Below, piece after piece: positions 36,401 through 49,923 of a stretch of DNA of 64,000 nt. The translations under genes were made by a program, and so were the position numbers. The first letter of the stretch is position 1, and every line of letters starts with the position of its first letter. Under the pieces are notes generated by a model. The model made no database searches, was not told the origin of the DNA, and was given only the letters and a program-made list of their open reading frames with translations. Source of the stretch: Phialocephala subalpina (lineage: Eukaryota > Ascomycota > Leotiomycetes > Helotiales > Mollisiaceae). Where the stretch lies: positions 484,803 through 548,802 of the forward strand of contig FJOG01000014.1 in assembly GCA_900073065.1 (NCBI GenBank), given 5' to 3'.

Positions 36401-39400
36401 CAAGCTTATCTCACCACGGCGACACCAAGAACCAACGGCACGGGACGGAGCTCCTCCAGCGATGACACAGGTCTCCATCATCTGGGGAATTTCCGAGCCT
36501 GCTCTGTCCCAGCAAATCAGATAGCGATTGCTGACTCCAGAATAGATACACTTTTCGTCTGACGACGGCGACGACAAGAGCGGGAGACACTTTCACGTCG
36601 TGATGGTGGTGATGGCTGCTGAGCCGGGTGATAATGCAGCCCCAGGTACGCAAAGCACATATTGTCAACTCGAGTCCATATCAAGTTGGGACATGTGCGG
36701 CAGCTGCTGCATTCGCTCAAACAGAACTTGCATTTTGATGCAGTGATGCAGCTATCGCTATACTGACAGCGGGTGAGCACATATCAGAATGACCCAAAGT
36801 GTGCTTTTTGTTGCCCATTCTATTCGTCGTCGCTGGCTCGCTTACAACAAACTGTAACCCGAAGCTGCAAGACGCAGAACTTGCTCTTTTCGCGACAAGA
36901 GACATGCGATCACGGATCAACGATATATACTCCTGATCAAGACTGAAGTCTCAAGTATCGCACGGTTTAGACAAAAGCATAGTTTCGGCAGTCGATCTTG
37001 GGCTTCAGATTCACCACATCTGGAAAAGGGCCGGCTTCGATACGACCCGTCGATCAAATTGTCTCGATTTTGCTTCAAGCTTGAGGACGGTGACGAAGTT
37101 GACGATGGAGATTATCGCTGTCTGTTCTTACAAGCGTCGAAAACTCGAGTAGACTTGCCATCGCAGCTTCTCTTTTCGACAACTCCTTTTCTCAAGTGCC
37201 ACAGGTCACGGGAGCATCTGCGAGGTGATGCTTTGAGAAGTCATCACATCGCTACTTCCTAGTTGTACCCATTTTTCAGAACCAACTTCTCCACACTCTC
37301 CTCTTTCCCAACCAGTGGGAAATCGATCAACCACTTCTGCATTCATGACGCATGCGGTCATGGTCAAGTTCGCCTTGCTCCGTATCAATCCGCAGCTATC
37401 AAACTCTTCAGTTCCTGAACCACAAACATCCTTACTGATCATGCCACCAACACATCCACTTTCCCCATCACATCCTCACACTCGGGAGATTCAATCTACT
37501 TGAGATCCTCGGACATGAACGAGTGCGATTCGGACAATTTCTCATCACCACTCATCGAAATCTGCAAGAGCTCGAAAACCAACATACATCCGACTGGTCG
37601 AGACATGACGTGAAGCAGCACGAGCAAACGTCCAGACTCAAGACGGATTGCAAACTCTGCACCTTTGGCATCCTGCCCGCAATCCCTCGGCCGGGAGGAG
37701 TCGCTGAAGGAACCGGTACGCCAACGTCAAACTAGATTCGGTGCTCGCTTTGAATATCCTCATTCCATATCTACTACTCATCTCGAGCTTTTCAAAAGTA
37801 AGAGATACCGGTAGAGGTGCTAAGTTCCAGCTACTGGCAGCTAACAGTTGTCCCCCACAGCTCTACAGAACTCTGTGCTTGGTCAGTAAACTTTCCTCTT
37901 GCACAGAATCAGCTAGTCCTTCCAGCGGACAGCTTCCTCACAGCCACGGTTCTTTCCACCAACGGCAGAACCCCACTACAACCAGATTCCGGCTCGCCTC
38001 GATTGGTGATCTTGATAGCAAGGTTTCCACCGGGAGCATCCCCTTTCCGTCCGCCAAAAATTGCGCGCATACTAAGAACGCCCAAGGTCTGTGAGCACTT
38101 TAAGTTCCTCAACTTTTCACAGCGGGGCTGCAATTCGTATTTGCGGGTTGATGTGGCCGTCCCAGCAAGCCGAGGAGGATGAACTGACTTTGACGATTTT
38201 CACTTGACTCTCGAATTATCAGAAATTAATGACCCACCAAATGATAGGAGAGATGAGCACACAGCAAGCTGTGCCCCGTGCCTCGTCCCAAAGTTCGGAA
38301 ACGAGCTGCATGAGAAGCTTCGAAGCTGCATTAGCTTTTCGAACAGATGCATAGGAGGGCCAATTGCAGACACCGCGGATGCTGGACGGGCCAGGAACTC
38401 GACCTGCATTACGTTACCCCTGGCATCTGCAATGCACGCGAGCAACCTTCGGACTTGCAGGACACAACAGATATCTTCAATGCCCCGAAGGTCCCAGCCC
38501 TGGATATGCGGCCAACTGGTCGCTTCGATTTCTTACCTATGTCTCCAACTTCACACAAACTTATTTCTATCGTCCCAATGCTTCGTCTCTTGGGAATTTG
38601 CTCAGATGCGTGGCGTAGGCAGAAGAACACGAATACGAAGCATCAGGCCTAGATCCTCTCAACATCTTTGACAGCGGTGCTGCTACCGGAGACCAGAGAG
38701 GGACGATGCCAGGAAGGGACGGTGTGTGAGCTTCGTTTGTGGAAGCCCGTGCACGAAAACCAACAGCGTCATCACTCGCTTTTGCACCATCCTCCTTTCG
38801 AATAGCTTCTCCTTCACAACACCAACTCCTTCTAACCCCCGCCGGTGAGGTTAAGAAACCATCACGGAGAGACTAGGCAAGATCATCATCGGCACTTGCT
38901 ATTAATCATAGCTGCAGATTGGCTTCAAAAATTCCAGCATCCAGGAGAAAATAAGCGAGAAATCTTTGCTCAGAAAAAAACGAAACGCAAGTGTATCAAA
39001 GCCTTCAAGCCTCAAACAACCTCTGGCCCCCTTCCACCGGTAGCATGAGGACCCGAAACCCCCGAGGCTTAAACGGAATGTCGCCAGGGCTTCCACTACC
39101 GACAACCGGGTCAAATGATAGTTTTGTGGTTTTATTTGCGTGGCTGGTTCTCATTTCGTTGATCGTCGCGTTTGACCAACATAAAGTCGAACGCATCTCT
39201 GCAAACGCTGCCCGAAAACTTGGGCGAGAATGATCGAGAGAGGGGTTTCTCTTCATGCCTAGGTTTAGGGACTCGGGGAATCGGAAGTTTTCCTCATGGA
39301 TGGCCCCGGATCTAATTTTCGTGGTGCTTCCGAGCCGTCTTTCCACCTCTCTGCTTCTGAATAGCTTCACTTGTTCCCCATCTCAGCCCCGACTCTCAAG

Positions 39401-42400
39401 TTGAGACAGGGAAGGACCCTGAGAGGAGACGGCAGAGTAGTGCACAACACGTGCATTAAGCTTATGCATAACTTTCTTTGCTTTTTCGCACGTCCTTTTG
39501 GTGCACATTCGTCAATTATTGCTCACGGGCATCATTGTTCCATTCTCCAGCAATTATTAATATCATACCCTTTTATTCTTGTTTCTTCTGTCGATCAAAA
39601 ATAGTCGGCTCCATGAAACTTTCTATCGAATCTTCCGTCCCTCGTCCATCATCAGAACCTTATTATTCATATCAAGAATAGTATCATTATCAACATAAGT
39701 ACCAGGAAAGCTTCTCCGAGATAAAGTTACCCCCTCAATCCCAGAATCCACATGGTTACAACCCTTCCTCAAACATTCCAGACTGTATCAAGAATTCATC
39801 AAAGCTTCCAACGCGCGCCGTCGGCGTTTCGTCGTCAAAACATGCAACCCTTTCATTCAAAACATCTTTTGAGGGATCGTCCAATTATCAAACTCCTTTC
39901 CGGTCTGTGCTTTTCTCTAACCCCCTCCTATGTACCTCGGATGTATCCTTCCATATAGATTTGCCTATGAACAACATACGGGAACCTGGTTATGTCATTT
40001 CATTGTTTTCTTGAAGCTAAGAGGTAGTGATAGGTGAAGGAGAAGTGGGGTCAAGTTTGATCACTGCCGCCCACACAGGGCACAGAAATAACCTACCACC
40101 CGTCTCTCAATGCGGGGAGATCCGGACCGGGATTAGTTTAAACCTAATCCAGCTTCCAACAAATCCCTCTTTCCATTTCATCCTCACCAGCTGCCATTCG
40201 GGAATTAAAGGTGAGGATGTATTCCAATCCGATGAGGGAGTCCTTATTTTTGTTTGGTGGCTGGATGGAATTAGATGTCATGTGTTGGGAATCAGCGCCG
40301 ATGGAGATCTCCCGCTCGCGGGTTAATGCGGGCGCTGCTTCCGGGCCGTCTCTATGCATTGTTTGGAAGGAAGCGGCGCGGGAGATTTGATGTGAGAAGT
40401 GAAAGCCCTCGGAGATATTGCGATGATGCAGAGTTGCAGGCTTGCAGTAGTGTTTATGGAAGGAATGACTTCCTGTGTCCAGAGGCTGTTCTCGGATGTC
40501 TTCCTTATTTGCCCGACATCCAAGTGGACACGGCGAACGAGAAGTTCAGCTTCAGCTCTCGTGGCTGAGCAAGAACTTAATCTATGTCCACAAGATCTTG
40601 TTTCGCGACACGGACCACACTCCAATGAATTCCCATCTCTGTAACTAGAGTTTGATATCATTTTCGATGTCCACACATTACGATCATGATCAAAGCTTGA
40701 CTTTAGTCCACGCCCAAACTTAGACCCTGATTTTCTTATTCGTTTCCATGTCGATAAGAATGTTGATTTGATATTCATTTCAAAACAACATTCCCATTTA
40801 TGCGAAAGCAAATCTCGCATTGAGTTTCTTTCTTAGCTATGATGACGCGACCCCACCCCCACATTCACAAGAAGGCAAAATCACGACGATGTTACCTCCC
40901 CCACCGTCTGGGACCGTAACGGTCTCGACTGTTGCTAGGCACCGTTGTATGCCAAAAGAAACTCCGGTGCAAATATGTGGATGGAATGCTTGAACATGTG
41001 GTTTGTTTTTGCGCAAATGGACTGAAGATGATGACCACCGATACCGCCGGCAGTTCTTGGAGCTTTTCTAGCTTTATGCATTTCAGCCAAGAAGACATCA
41101 TCGCACATATCTGCAGTATCAAAGAAGCTCCTCGAGCTGAAGCTCCATCAGCTCTCTTGCTTTTCCTCGCGCTGCTCCCCTCAATAAGGTTACCTCACGT
41201 CAACCTTCTTTATAAGTTCTCGTGCTCTCCGCATGTCTCTTTCAATTTGTTAGAAGTGACGATCCTCAAGGTTCTGGTTCCCACGCCACAAAGTCCGTGC
41301 CGAAGGATTTAGCTTCGTCATCTCGCTCGGATCTCTCCTCTCTCCCTCCTCTCAATCTTCTACCCCTCATCACGTCAATCACAATCACATCCATCATAGC
41401 CAAGTGTTCTCCTACTGTCTGAAATATATTGATGTCAAAACACACAAATATCAACCGACCCGCAATCAATAGTCTACAAGGCTGAAGTAAGCTATCAAAG
41501 CGGGGTGACATTTATCATCCGTGCGTCTTGCTAGTCTGCCGTGCGCCGCTGCGCGGGACGGGGGAACTCCCGGTAGACGATGAGGTGTTTTTAGGTTTGT
41601 CCTCAGGCTTCAAGGTTCAGCCCTTTGTTCGAGTCATGTCGGGAGATGGACTTACTGAATGGAAAAAGCGGTGCTTCCCCGTTGGGGGTTTCTAAATCGT
41701 ATGCTTTCGAAATCAGGATCAGGTATCAATCTCGAACTTCAGCAACGAGAAAGTAAGAATGGCTTGATGATGACGGATGAAGGGCTGATAGCAAGCTGCT
41801 ATCGATAGATCGTTTGACTGCTGTCATAGCGATAAGTTATCTTCCCCACAAGGCAAGGACTTGGGACTCGGACGAGGGAGATGGCATGGAAAGGGGTGCG
41901 ATACTACGTACAGATGTGGGTATCATATCGAGACGCCAAAGCAATACAGAGCAAGGAGTCAAGGTCTTGGAGCATGACCCTTCGCTTTGGCTTTCATGGG
42001 AGTCCTTACTATCCGGCAGTCCCCTCGGTGAGTTAAGGTTACTTCGTATTGGGTACGATAACGAAGCGTGATAGAGGTGATATCAGCTTTCAAGGAGCGT
42101 GGGGTTTGTTCAACCGCACTCTCCAAGTCACATCCGAATGCTACTAATACTTCGTATGTTAATTGTTTTGTACGTTCCCAGAAAACAAATCAATTTGATA
42201 TTGATATTGGCCAATCCAAACACACAGCAAAATGCATTCCAAAGGCACAATCTCGGCCGATGCTCCACAAACAGCGTTAGATCTACACCTCTCTGGCGTC
42301 GATCCGACGTTGAACCCTAAACTCCAGATCCCTAACCTTTCTATCCTAACCCTACCAAATCCCAATCCAGCCAAGGTCCCGGAAAGAAGAAACTAGGACA

Positions 42401-45400
42401 GGGGAGGGGTAAGGTTAAGCCCCGGGGAAGGTTGTTAGGCGAGGTGTGGTTCATGCGTTGTGGTGCCAGGGTGAGCGGGATTTGAGGGTATGGAGGACAG
42501 GAAACGAAACGCGTTGTGATTGTGATGCTGCTGTGAAGTCATGATGCTGGAATAGTAACGGAGCGGAGGGGCACAATATTGGTATGTGATGCGGGGTCCG
42601 AAATCTAGTACTGACGGTATCAAAGATGTCAAAGTTCAGACAGCTTGGGGTTGATGGCTAGAGGAAAATTGGGATTATGATGCGATGTTACAAGTGCACG
42701 GCATCACGAATAGTCATGAGTTTGTTGTTTCTGATGTCTAGAGAGAGATTCGAGTCAAGTGTTGTCCTCGCCTCGGGGACTTCGCTTCGCCTCCTCATCA
42801 CTTTCATGCTTCCAGAATGACACTCTCAGCTTCTCGTCATCGTTACCTAAAATGTGAGTGTCAAGCCCCCCTGGCTTCGCTTGCTTCAGCCTCAGCTTCG
42901 CGGTCATCGCGTCGTTACGCGCATGTTCTGCATGGGCAGCCACGATGGCTACGAGTCAAGTGACTTTCCTCGTCATCAACAGAATCTTCGCATACCACTT
43001 TATAGTCGCATACGTATTCGTACTTCTGATGTTCGCCTCCGAGCCATGTGCTGACATCTTAGCTCAATGCGCCTGACCACGACTCTCTACTGTTGCGTAT
43101 CCTACCTCTCGATCCTTCCAAAAAAAAAAAATAATTTTCCTCAGATTCATCCTATCTTCCCGCCAAGCTCCCAAACTTCGCATCAACATTCTATTTTTAC
43201 ATGATATACCGGCGGCATAACTCTCAATCTACGTTATCCAAAACTCAAACCCCTTCCTTTGGACCCTTATTTCTTATCACTTTCCCTTACGTGTCGGTAT
43301 CGTTTCCTTCGGACTTGAGGCTCCACAGTGGGGTTCACGAGAAAGTATATTTGATTTGATTGGAGTTCCAACGGGTTCTAGAGCTGCAGCGGTGACAGAT
43401 GCGGGCGGGTGTATCCGTTGCTGGGAATACTCCTGGGAGTCCGAATTACGAAGGGAAGGAGGACGCGAGTCAGGCGTTTTGGGGCGCTTTTCGGATGAGG
43501 GATTGTGTAAGGTTGATAAGGGACTTCGTAATGTGATACACGAAGGTAGTGAGAGTTTACTGAGAGTTTGCTAAAAGTTTTGATTGATGGGTCGAGAAGT
43601 ACAATGAGCCGTGCTGCCGAATCGCGGGCGAGAAGGAACTGAATAGGAACAATGACTAAAGCCAAGTTCCTTCCTCCTACGATCCACTTCTTGCCCCAAG
43701 TCGCGAGTCTGAGCCGGTCTGACTTGACTTCAACCCCCGACCATTCAGTTGCCATTTTGAGATACGTCTGTTCGAGTCGGTGAGAGTTTCTTAGAAATAC
43801 AAACTGGTATTCCTGCACTCCTTGACATCTTCAGTGCCGCCTCATCTCTCCTTCAACAAGATCAGATTTGTGATACGATAGTTGAGATCCCTTCTCCGTT
43901 TGTCGCTCGTATGAGCCTGCCATTCAATCTTAGTATTCACACCTCTTCATGCAAGTTTTGAAGCATGTTGAGCAGGCTTCACTGTTGTCGTCTTCAAGTC
44001 CGTTGTCATTTTCGATTTTAAAGAATCTCGCATTCCAAACGCAGCAGATCCTGCCGGCATGGATTCATCTCTGACGGATCTCCACAAGATATCATAGACT
44101 TGTTAAAAACGCTATATCACAGGCATCTTGACTTCTCCGCTGATCGCCTACATGCAAAGTGGACAACGCCTAGCACCAAGAATCCGGTCCTTCTGATGTT
44201 GGATCACGGTCCCAAGTCTCTGCTATGACTTTATAACTCAAAATTCTTTTTTAATGCGTCGCCCTTGCCTGCTGTACTACTTCACTTGCGCTTCTCACAG
44301 AATGGACACTCAAGTGTTGAAGTTGAGTTGTGGTCACTTTTGCCAGCGAAGGGGTAGTATCTCTTAGAAAATCGCTTCACTCATCAACCTCTTTCGCAGG
44401 AAGCAAAGACGTCAAGTATATAGACCCCCCTTCGAGCTCTACTACCCTTTTTTCTTTCTTCTCAGAAGCGGTTATATCGTTACCCTCAGCATTGATATGG
44501 AACAAATTTGGAACAGCCATCTGATTCGCAATCTATACCTTCAAGAGAGTTCTGCCGTATCTTTGGGGCATACCACTTTGAAGGGATACACTAAGCCACA
44601 ATCAACTTGTCCCATCCTCGAAACATGCCTATTTCTTCTGTCTATTGTCATTTCGAACCCCGTTGTCAACTTCTCATTTCCAACGCTAAGTTGGCCTCGA
44701 ATTCTAAGAGAAAAGGTCTTCTCAGCATATATTTGTTCTTGGCAAACTCTCTTCGGTGTTGGAGTCTTGTCGAATTTCATGGGTACTCGGTAGCCGCTCG
44801 TCTCTTGAGGTATGCAGTTCTTCTTTTTTTGCCCTCTTGTGCAAGTGCTTGAAAGGATTTTTATACCCCTCACGCATCTCCGCTATCTTACTCCCGCTTA
44901 CCATTTCAATTCACTTCTCGATTGGTTTTGAGCGTTACATCCCTCAAGCGCTCCTCCCTTCTACCTTGGTCATTTGCCCTCTTATTATCCTCTTTCTTGA
45001 AATACTTTAAGTACCAGCCTCCATCACGAAGTTGATCGAACATAGAATCATAAGAGACATCAACACCTGTGTCAGGAGCTAGTGGATGCAGACTCTGCTC
45101 TTGCCGCTCCCGGAACCTATTCCTCAAGTATATGATTGTTTCCGCGAGCAGTCGAATTTGAAGGCTGATTATTGTGGGCGAGTCTTCTTTCACAAGCTTT
45201 GGGAGTCTTTGCTGTCAAATTATCGTTGTCAAACTTTCAAACCAAGTGATGGAGTTCCCTAGCCCCTGTATGCTTTAGATACCTAAAACGTCCCCGATGA
45301 AGGGCTCCCTCGTAGTTAAAACGTAGCGGATGACCCCGGAAATCTGCTATGGATGCAAGACTTTGTCACCACCCCGGGTTCGGAAAGTGTCCCTTGCTTC

Positions 45401-45807
45401 TCTCTGCTCTCTCATCAAATACGGAGCTGACTAAATAAGCGGGAGCTACGAAGTGAAGTATCCAACAGTGAGTATCTTCTTCATTGAAATGTGTGCCCAA
45501 TCTCAAGCCAACCCGATTGGAGACGTCGCCCAAATTTTGGCTTTGTTTTTGCGCGAACTTGAGCTTGCTGCTTGGTTGAGAATACGGTTTGAATTCCCTT
45601 CAAGAAGCTACATCGCTCTCTTGATTCTTCCTTTGGTCACTTCAATCCTTGTTCTTCTGGAATCCTAAACAACGCAAGTGCTGAGCTCGAGATCCCATTT
45701 CTTCTCTGAACACTTTGGATTATCATTATAGATTAGTAGAAGTTTTACAAAGTAACACGGTGTACTAAAACAGGACGCCGAAGTGGCAAAAGCAGTTCGA
45801 AATCTTG
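33484..45807. other. 12-kb stretch without a convincing gene
   Basis: I examined the longest frames, including those at 33782-34735 (-), 35703-36524 (+), 38204-38671 (+), 40323-40820 (-) and 43378-43818 (-). None shows a recognisable family, a credible splice pattern or protein-like composition throughout. A possible coding remnant at 38364-38730 is listed separately. The first kilobase next to 33483 is probably the leader and promoter of the Ras GEF gene. Short TGAAT repeats (34737-34756) and a poly(A) run near 43121 are the only simple repeats noted. Confidence 0.5.
38364..38730 (+). pseudogene. Possible coding remnant with premature TAG
   Basis: The frame contains a protein-like run (AANWSLRFLTYVSNFTQTYF) and stops at TAG 38616-38618. 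The same frame stays open and acidic beyond it (AEEHEYEASGLDPLNIF) to a TGA near 38730. A Trp codon turned into TAG would explain the break. I do not recognise a family, and no upstream exon is evident. It may be chance. Confidence 0.25.
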
Positions 45808-47303
45808 TTAAACAATGGTGAAAACCCCCTCTTCGCCAACTTCTTCATCTTCGAAAACTTCTCCGTCCATCAGACCATGAACATAGCACTCTCCAATACA
45901 TTCGTATATTCCAGTATCAACAGATCTCAGCACGTAAAGAACGTGACCACCGAAAAGGACACAGATTGCGTCACCTACCGCCATGCTTGCAGGACCAATT
46001 CCAAGGTATCCTCGAGCAGTCCAGAACATTCGGCGGCCGAAGGTGGTCCTTTTAATAGCCGCTTGAAGAAGATTTCTGCTGATAATATTGTCGCTGTCCA
46101 ACGATAGGGGGTCGCTTTCGATCAAGGCCCAGTCTACCTTATAACCTCTGCTGTAGAAGTTGGCATATGGCCCACGTTCGCGAAGAAGGTCAGTGACGAT
46201 TGTACAGTCAAATGCCTCTGCCACAGATTCCCCTGTCTTATATTCCCCCGGAGATAATGAATCTCGCCACGTCTTTTCCAGAGTCAATCCCGCCTCACTT
46301 AGATTTGAGTTGCACACCGAGGAAACCGACTTCGTAATGTCGATCGAAAGCCCTCTGATGATCAACTTGCCACCAGCAATCTCAATCTCGGGCTTGGTAT
46401 GTTTGCTGGCGCCGAATACAGATCCGCATTTGGGGTCGTCAGAATCTTGTGCTTGGTTGATTGCATGGCAGGCAATTTGGATTCTCCAGTCCGGAACCCA
46501 AGTGGGCAAGTGTTTATTCTTGGGAGTGATCTCAAAATCCGGAGCAGGCCGCACAATGTAACCAAGGAAGCTAAGGCGCTGGACTTCAGATGCTGAAACG
46601 ATAAATTTAACCACATCAATGTAGGTGTCTTCCACGGACTTTCGATAGTCTGGAGTAATATCATCGACTTCAACGTCAGCTGCCATACCTAGAGCGGCAA
46701 ACACTTTATCGCGGTCATCACCGCATTCGTATGATCGAATATGCTCGAGGACCATCAATAGTGTGAGGTGGCGACCACATTCACGTTCCATCCGAAAGGA
46801 AAGCAGACGTTTGGGGAATGACTGAGAATATGTTCCTCCCTCATGGAAACCATCGTATTGTCCCAAGGAGAGAGCAACATCAATAGAAATTGCAAACTCG
46901 TCCCAGTAGAGATGATCTTTCCCGCACTTGATCATCAGCCGTCGACGTCCAGCGAGTGTCGCTTCTTGAACAATCCACGCTCGTGACTACCAGCTACGTT
47001 CCCAGATCTTCTTGATAGCGAGCCATGCTCGGTGTGGAGCCGTGCCAATAGGTCCGTAAAAAACTGTATCTGAAGGTGTAATGGCGGAAATGGCGTTCCA
47101 ATACCCTTCTTTCGCATCCTCGGAACGCTGGTTGATCTCCAATTTCCAGCGCTCCATTGTCTCGATTCCGAATTAGCTATCATCGGTTTCTAGGCCAAGC
47201 CAGGCGATGACAGAATCGGCGCTGCGATAGATGGCGTTCATTAGGCTAACTTGCTGACTATGCTGGACTAAGTCGTCCTGATTGATACAAAATCGATTAA
47301 CAT
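45808..47303 (-). pseudogene. HET-domain gene, C-terminal part, two in-frame stops
   Basis: Read on the minus strand from about 47303, the frame shows CINQDDLVQHSQQVSLMN, then IYRSADSVIAWLG, the middle of a heterokaryon-incompatibility (HET) domain. It continues through RAWIVQE and DDRDKVFAALGMA to the family's C-terminal block (FWTARGYLGIGPASMAVGD, FGGHVLYVLR), stopping at 45808. Two stop codons interrupt it in the same frame: TAA at 47175-47173 and TAG at 46989-46987, the latter replacing a Trp before SRAWIVQE. Both changes fit C-to-T in CpA context. The start of the HET domain is missing here but found 3.2 kb upstream at 50503-50817. HET proteins trigger cell death after fusion of unlike hyphae. 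This copy is dead. Confidence 0.85.
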
Positions 47304-47855
47304 CTGCGAGCGTAATTAGTGAGTCAAAAACAAGACTATATTATAAACTACCTCGACCCCGGCGAGCGAAGTTGACGATTTATAGCCCCCGGCAGATCCT
47401 CGGCACGTAAAGATTCTTTCTCCATATAATAAAAGGCTATATAAAATATAATTATTATATTAGTAACCTAAGTTAATAAGCGACTAGCTTATATGACCTT
47501 CTAGTACCCTTTGTTTGTTGTTTTTAGTCTTAAAAGTTGTTAAACAAACAAGCTGATATAAGTGCATGGACTTTCTGAAAACACGAGATTAAGAGCATAT
47601 TAAGTGTTAAAATTCTTAGTCTCTAGCTGCCCTACCTTAGTCTCTGTATAGCTATATTTGGCCATGTCTAGGGACTTTAAAGGACTCTTTTATAGCTTAA
47701 GAAGGAGGCGTTAGAGATAAAATTAGGAAACATCAAGATTGTTAACAAACGAAACTGAACTCAGTTAAATACAACAAATCCCTAATCAAATTGTGCATCA
47801 TCCCATCTTTGTCTTCATAAACCTCAGCAGTCCTATTGCCCCTTGTCGGTGCTTC

Positions 47856-48512
47856 CTAACCTTTACGGCTTCCAAAAAATTTCTTGAAGCTACGTGCGCC
47901 ACCTCCTAGGCTTTGCTGAGAGCTTGAAGGCGACTCATCCAGAGGGGTTATGACGACAGAGCTTGGAGTGCTCTGAACTGAGCTGGAATTTGGACGTTGG
48001 TTCCCAGTTGGCGGCAGTAGGTGTTGTAACGCCCTCTGCAATTGCTTCTGCCGAATGGATAGTGCCTCCAATTCAGCCATGATATCGTCCACGCTGGGGC
48101 TCGCCGATCTCGACCCTGAATGTCGAACATTTCTATTCGAAGAACCGTCGATTTTGTCGTCTGGGGAGCAGTCAAGTTCCTGTGGCTGGTGCGTATCTCT
48201 GCTCTCCAGCCAGCTAGCATATCTCTCGACCAAAGGAGTCCACGTATCCAGCACTCTCGTCGCCTGATTTCGATGGTTGGTTTCGCATAGACAGAGCCGT
48301 GCTAGCTCTGGCAGATCGCCAAGGGCACGGCGAGGGGATTTTTCGGACATCTGAAGGAGTAAACTGCGAATCTGCGCTTTGATCTCTCCATCGAGGCGCC
48401 AACGGCAAGGCAGGCCTTGCTGGGTGAATCCAGCACAGGATATGTCATTACGAGGTGTAATGATATTCAGTACATCAGAAGGCTCCCATCTCGAAGTAAG
48501 AAGTTGTGACAT
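47856..48512 (-). CDS. Small protein with fungal C/H zinc-like motif
   Basis: A single exon of 218 residues from the ATG at 48512. The N-terminal part carries CAGFTQQGLPC (Cys26-x9-Cys36) and, about 40 residues on, LARLCLCETNH (Cys76-x3-His80). I associate this pattern with a small predicted zinc-binding module found at the N terminus of many fungal proteins, some with a GIY-YIG type domain behind it; no such domain follows here. A Glu/Leu/Gln-rich segment (DIMAELEALSIRQKQLQRAL) may form a short coiled coil. The rest is Ser-rich with a basic end (SFKKFFGSRKG). It lies inside the DNA that splits the HET gene, so it may be a passenger. Function unknown. Confidence 0.65.
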   Translation of the reverse strand: MSQLLTSRWEPSDVLNIITPRNDISCAGFTQQGLPCRWRLDGEIKAQIRSLLLQMSEKSPRRALGDLPELARLCLCETNHRNQATRVLDTWTPLVERYASWLESRDTHQPQELDCSPDDKIDGSSNRNVRHSGSRSASPSVDDIMAELEALSIRQKQLQRALQHLLPPTGNQRPNSSSVQSTPSSVVITPLDESPSSSQQSLGGGARSFKKFFGSRKG

Positions 48513-49923
48513 ATTTGAAATTTATAATGAGAGAAAGGGCTGTCAAGTATCGGATGAGTTGTAGTTGTAAAGTTACTTTCACGATATTGATAGGATAAGG
48601 GCAATGAAATATATTATACCACGGCCCAAGCCAAGGGGTAAAAAGAGTGTTGTTCGAATCGAGGCTGACGCTAGCGCCTGTCAATATTGATAATGCGGAT
48701 GCCAAATGAGGGCACACCTGGTGTCCCTTGCTAGCTCTGATTGAAAGGACAGTTGATTACCAATACTCCTAAGCCACCACTTTTATAATTATAACAGTTG
48801 TAGTAGTATCTTCTTAAATTAGCGTACATATCGCACCCCGTATATAAGGCAGCGCTAAAAGATGATCTGTACTTTGTAGGCTATCTGAGAACCTATGAAA
48901 CCTCACCGAGGCCTCTTCAATCTTAGCGCATGACTGAGCCGCCATTCATTCATTCTGGGTGTTCTTAAGCGAGGCATTCAGATCCAAAAAGACTATTTCA
49001 GCCAGTCACCAGTCCTTCCTTCCGGCATCCTACGGAGGTATATCCAGAAGGAGCAAGCTAGCTTCCCCAATGCGTCAAGTATAGCCCTTGTAGACTACGA
49101 GGCTTTGCATTGTCCGCAATCAACGTAATTTACACCGAGCAAAAAGTGGGCGTGTGTACTCGAAGCGCTCGATGCATGTCATCGCTGTGGCTTTTGGAGG
49201 GCGCCTATTGCACGCCTGCCAGGGCGGCGGTGGGGAGAGTGTGGCAGGCTGCCTAACCCGGGACTTCATTAACCTTTTTATTGGTTGTAGTACTGGTTGA
49301 GAGCGGGAGGACTCCTCTGCCACGTAATAAATGCATTCGTGGTTTCAGATAGTCTGGCGGAGCAAGCCATGATCTGAGGCTGTGACGTGTGACCTAGGAT
49401 GGCCGTGTATGGCTGGTGGGTGGCGCAACGGCACAAGAAGTGCTGGCGGATACCTGAATTCTAAGATTCCCTAGTTGTGAAAAGTTTAGAGGTCCTCGGT
49501 AGGAGAGGGACAGCTTGAAAAGTAAGGTAAAGAAGTTATTCAGACCTACACTTCCCCTTAGGTATAACATATTAAAGACTGAAATTATATGTATAAATAA
49601 TAATAAAATTTTTTTTTTTTCAAAAGATAAAACCCTTTAATTCTTTCCGTAAGAATCTTATAGAATTTCTTTTTTAAAGATGCCTACTAGCATTTCAGAC
49701 AAAGCCATGGCTACCGCGCCGCACAGTCCGCGTTCACGGGCGGGAAATGGCATGCATAAATCTAGTGGCCGCGGTGTCTCCTTTGCTTAGCAATACTAAG
49801 GGAAGAGATTGATTTGATGATTCACATACTCGAATAAGTGCGGAGTTACGCCTCCTTTCCCCCTGCATCGTTACTGACGCACTGAGCACAGCCCTGTAGC
49901 TCAGCGGTTCGTCATTTTCGTTT
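48513..49923. other. Intergenic within the insertion
   Basis: No coding signal was found. T-rich and A-rich runs lie around 49598-49680. A tRNA A-box-like string (TAGCTCAGCGGT) lies at 49896-49907, just before the MITE; no complete tRNA can be drawn from it. Confidence 0.45.

Noticed and set aside
35703..36524. 273-codon plus-strand frame
   Set aside because: It overlaps an equally long minus-strand frame, has no recognisable motif and no splice context. I could not decide that either is real.
42305..42362. CCCTAA-like strings suggesting an interstitial telomere repeat
   Set aside because: Only a few irregular copies with different spacers; no regular hexamer array.
43378..43818. Minus-strand frame with a faint resemblance to HeLo-type prion-inhibition domains (RLRLATWGK)
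   Set aside because: The resemblance covers a few residues only and the rest of the frame is not protein-like.
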